A DNA stretch of 20,621 nucleotides from assembly GCA_036559465.1 (NCBI GenBank), contig DATBTC010000048.1, positions 1 through 20,621 on the forward strand, read 5' to 3'. Below the pieces are notes generated by a model. It did no database searches. It was not told the origin of the DNA and saw nothing but the letters and a program-made list of their open reading frames with translations. Origin of the DNA: JAHFPN01 sp036559465. GTDB taxonomy: Bacteria > Pseudomonadota > Alphaproteobacteria > Rhizobiales > Xanthobacteraceae. Both the position numbers and the translations under genes were made by a program. Below, in pieces: positions 20,107 to 20,621 of the stretch; the stretch's first letter is position 1; each line of letters starts with the position of its first letter.

Positions 20107-20201
20107 TCGACACCAAGGACGCCGATCTGGGCGGGCCCTTGCCGACCAAGGTCGAATTCGACACGTTCACGGCCGGCTTGCGGGTGCCGTTGCAGTTCTA
20201 G
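20107..20201 (+). pseudogene. Possible 3' end of an outer-membrane protein gene
   Basis: A plus-strand frame reads DTKDADLGGPLPTKVEF, then DTFTAGLRVPLQF and stop at 20199-20201. The alternating hydrophobic pattern and terminal Phe look like the last strand of an outer-membrane barrel. No start or upstream part is present; the similarity begins at the edge of the direct repeat. This is a weak call. Confidence 0.3.
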
Positions 20202-20230
20202 CGGCGCGCGCCGCAATTCTCATCGCAGTC

Positions 20231-20311
20231 ATGGCCGGGCTTGACCCGGCCATCCCGATTCTGGAAACGCAGTGCCCTCCTAAACGAGACCCCCGGGTCA
20301 AGCCCGGGGGT
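20231..20311. repeat. Second pair of GGCCGGGC-type palindromic repeats
   Basis: Palindromes at 20231-20253 and 20289-20311 (ACCCCCGGG / CCCGGGGGT). They have the same architecture and much of the same sequence as the pair at 3847-3930. Confidence 0.85.
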
Positions 20312-20621
20312 GACGGAGAAGGAAGAGTGCGAGACCCAATTGTGGAGCGTGGAGGTGTCAAGTATATATATGGGGATATTTTCCCAGGCCCCCTAGAATT
20401 TATTCATAGAGCAATATTGCACACTTTGTCCTGCGAGGCGCAGCTGTTTGCGGGAGTTTCGCGGCTTGCTTCGCTGTTTCCATTTAACGCTCACTATTAT
20501 TTTACCTTCGCTTTCCACAGGAGTTGACGCACCCAACTCTCGCCAAGAAGAAATGTTGTGATTCCCGTTCTTCAAGACGCCTAAGCCTTTGAATTTCGTA
20601 AGCGTATTAGGCGGGAACTTT
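20312..20621. other. A/T-richer stretch without a recognisable gene
   Basis: From about 20345 the composition shifts visibly toward A/T (for example AAGTATATATATGG and AATTTATTCATAGAG). Short open frames exist on both strands, but none shows a motif, ribosome binding site or codon use like the neighbouring genes. I see no repeat, tRNA or transposase here. Confidence 0.6.

Overview
The window looks like chromosome from a high-GC alphaproteobacterium of the order Hyphomicrobiales (Rhizobiales), closest in flavour to the Bradyrhizobium/Rhodopseudomonas/Xanthobacteraceae side. The evidence is a feuP-feuQ-ccmI neighbourhood, alphaproteobacterial Omp31-type and Porin_2-type outer-membrane proteins, rhizobial palindromic intergenic repeats, and genes of the Rhodobacter capsulatus-type gene transfer agent (GTA). 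No rRNA, tRNA or CRISPR array was found.

Layout. 1-3077 is ordinary core chromosome on the minus strand: an OmpR-type response regulator and its histidine kinase (feuP/feuQ-like), a 17-kDa-antigen-type lipoprotein, and the start of ccmI (cycH), which runs off the left edge. From about 3228 to 18310 the minus strand carries GTA genes in the standard GTA order (read right to left). They are a small membrane protein, a small protein that is ATGA-coupled to the prohead protease (g4), a fragment of the major capsid protein (g5), the start of the head-tail connector (g6), the end of the tape-measure protein (g11), and intact g12, g13 and g14. The last is the first ~31 residues of the g15 tail protein. 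Terminase, most of the portal, most of the capsid, g7-g10, most of the tape measure and nearly all of g15 are missing, so this locus cannot build a particle by itself.

Between almost every pair of surviving GTA pieces sits unrelated cargo in either orientation. The cargo comprises an Omp31-like barrel, a small cysteine protein, a secreted alpha/beta hydrolase, two tandem secreted trypsin-fold proteases, a Porin_2-like barrel, a zinc-ribbon protein, a SnoaL-like domain fused in frame to the capsid fragment, a secreted helical protein, an orphan Rieske protein, a four-gene run of exported proteins (including an OmpA-like and a proline-repeat protein), a VOC-fold protein, a glycosyltransferase-like protein and a TPR protein. 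Most cargo products have signal peptides.

Several joints preserve how they formed. There is an out-of-frame g6/g11 deletion junction with short shared sequence, two in-frame chimeras (g5-SnoaL and g15-TIGR02594), a 36-bp direct repeat (34/36) bracketing the VOC gene, and a 26-bp direct repeat (25/26) bracketing the TPR gene. Rhizobial palindromic repeats lie at or near several other joints. The simplest reading is a decaying GTA cluster that has repeatedly lost phage sequence and gained envelope/secretome genes. Selective retention of the g12-g13-g14 baseplate module is a possible alternative for part of it. The right end (about 20345-20621) is visibly more A/T-rich and holds no gene that I can recognise.
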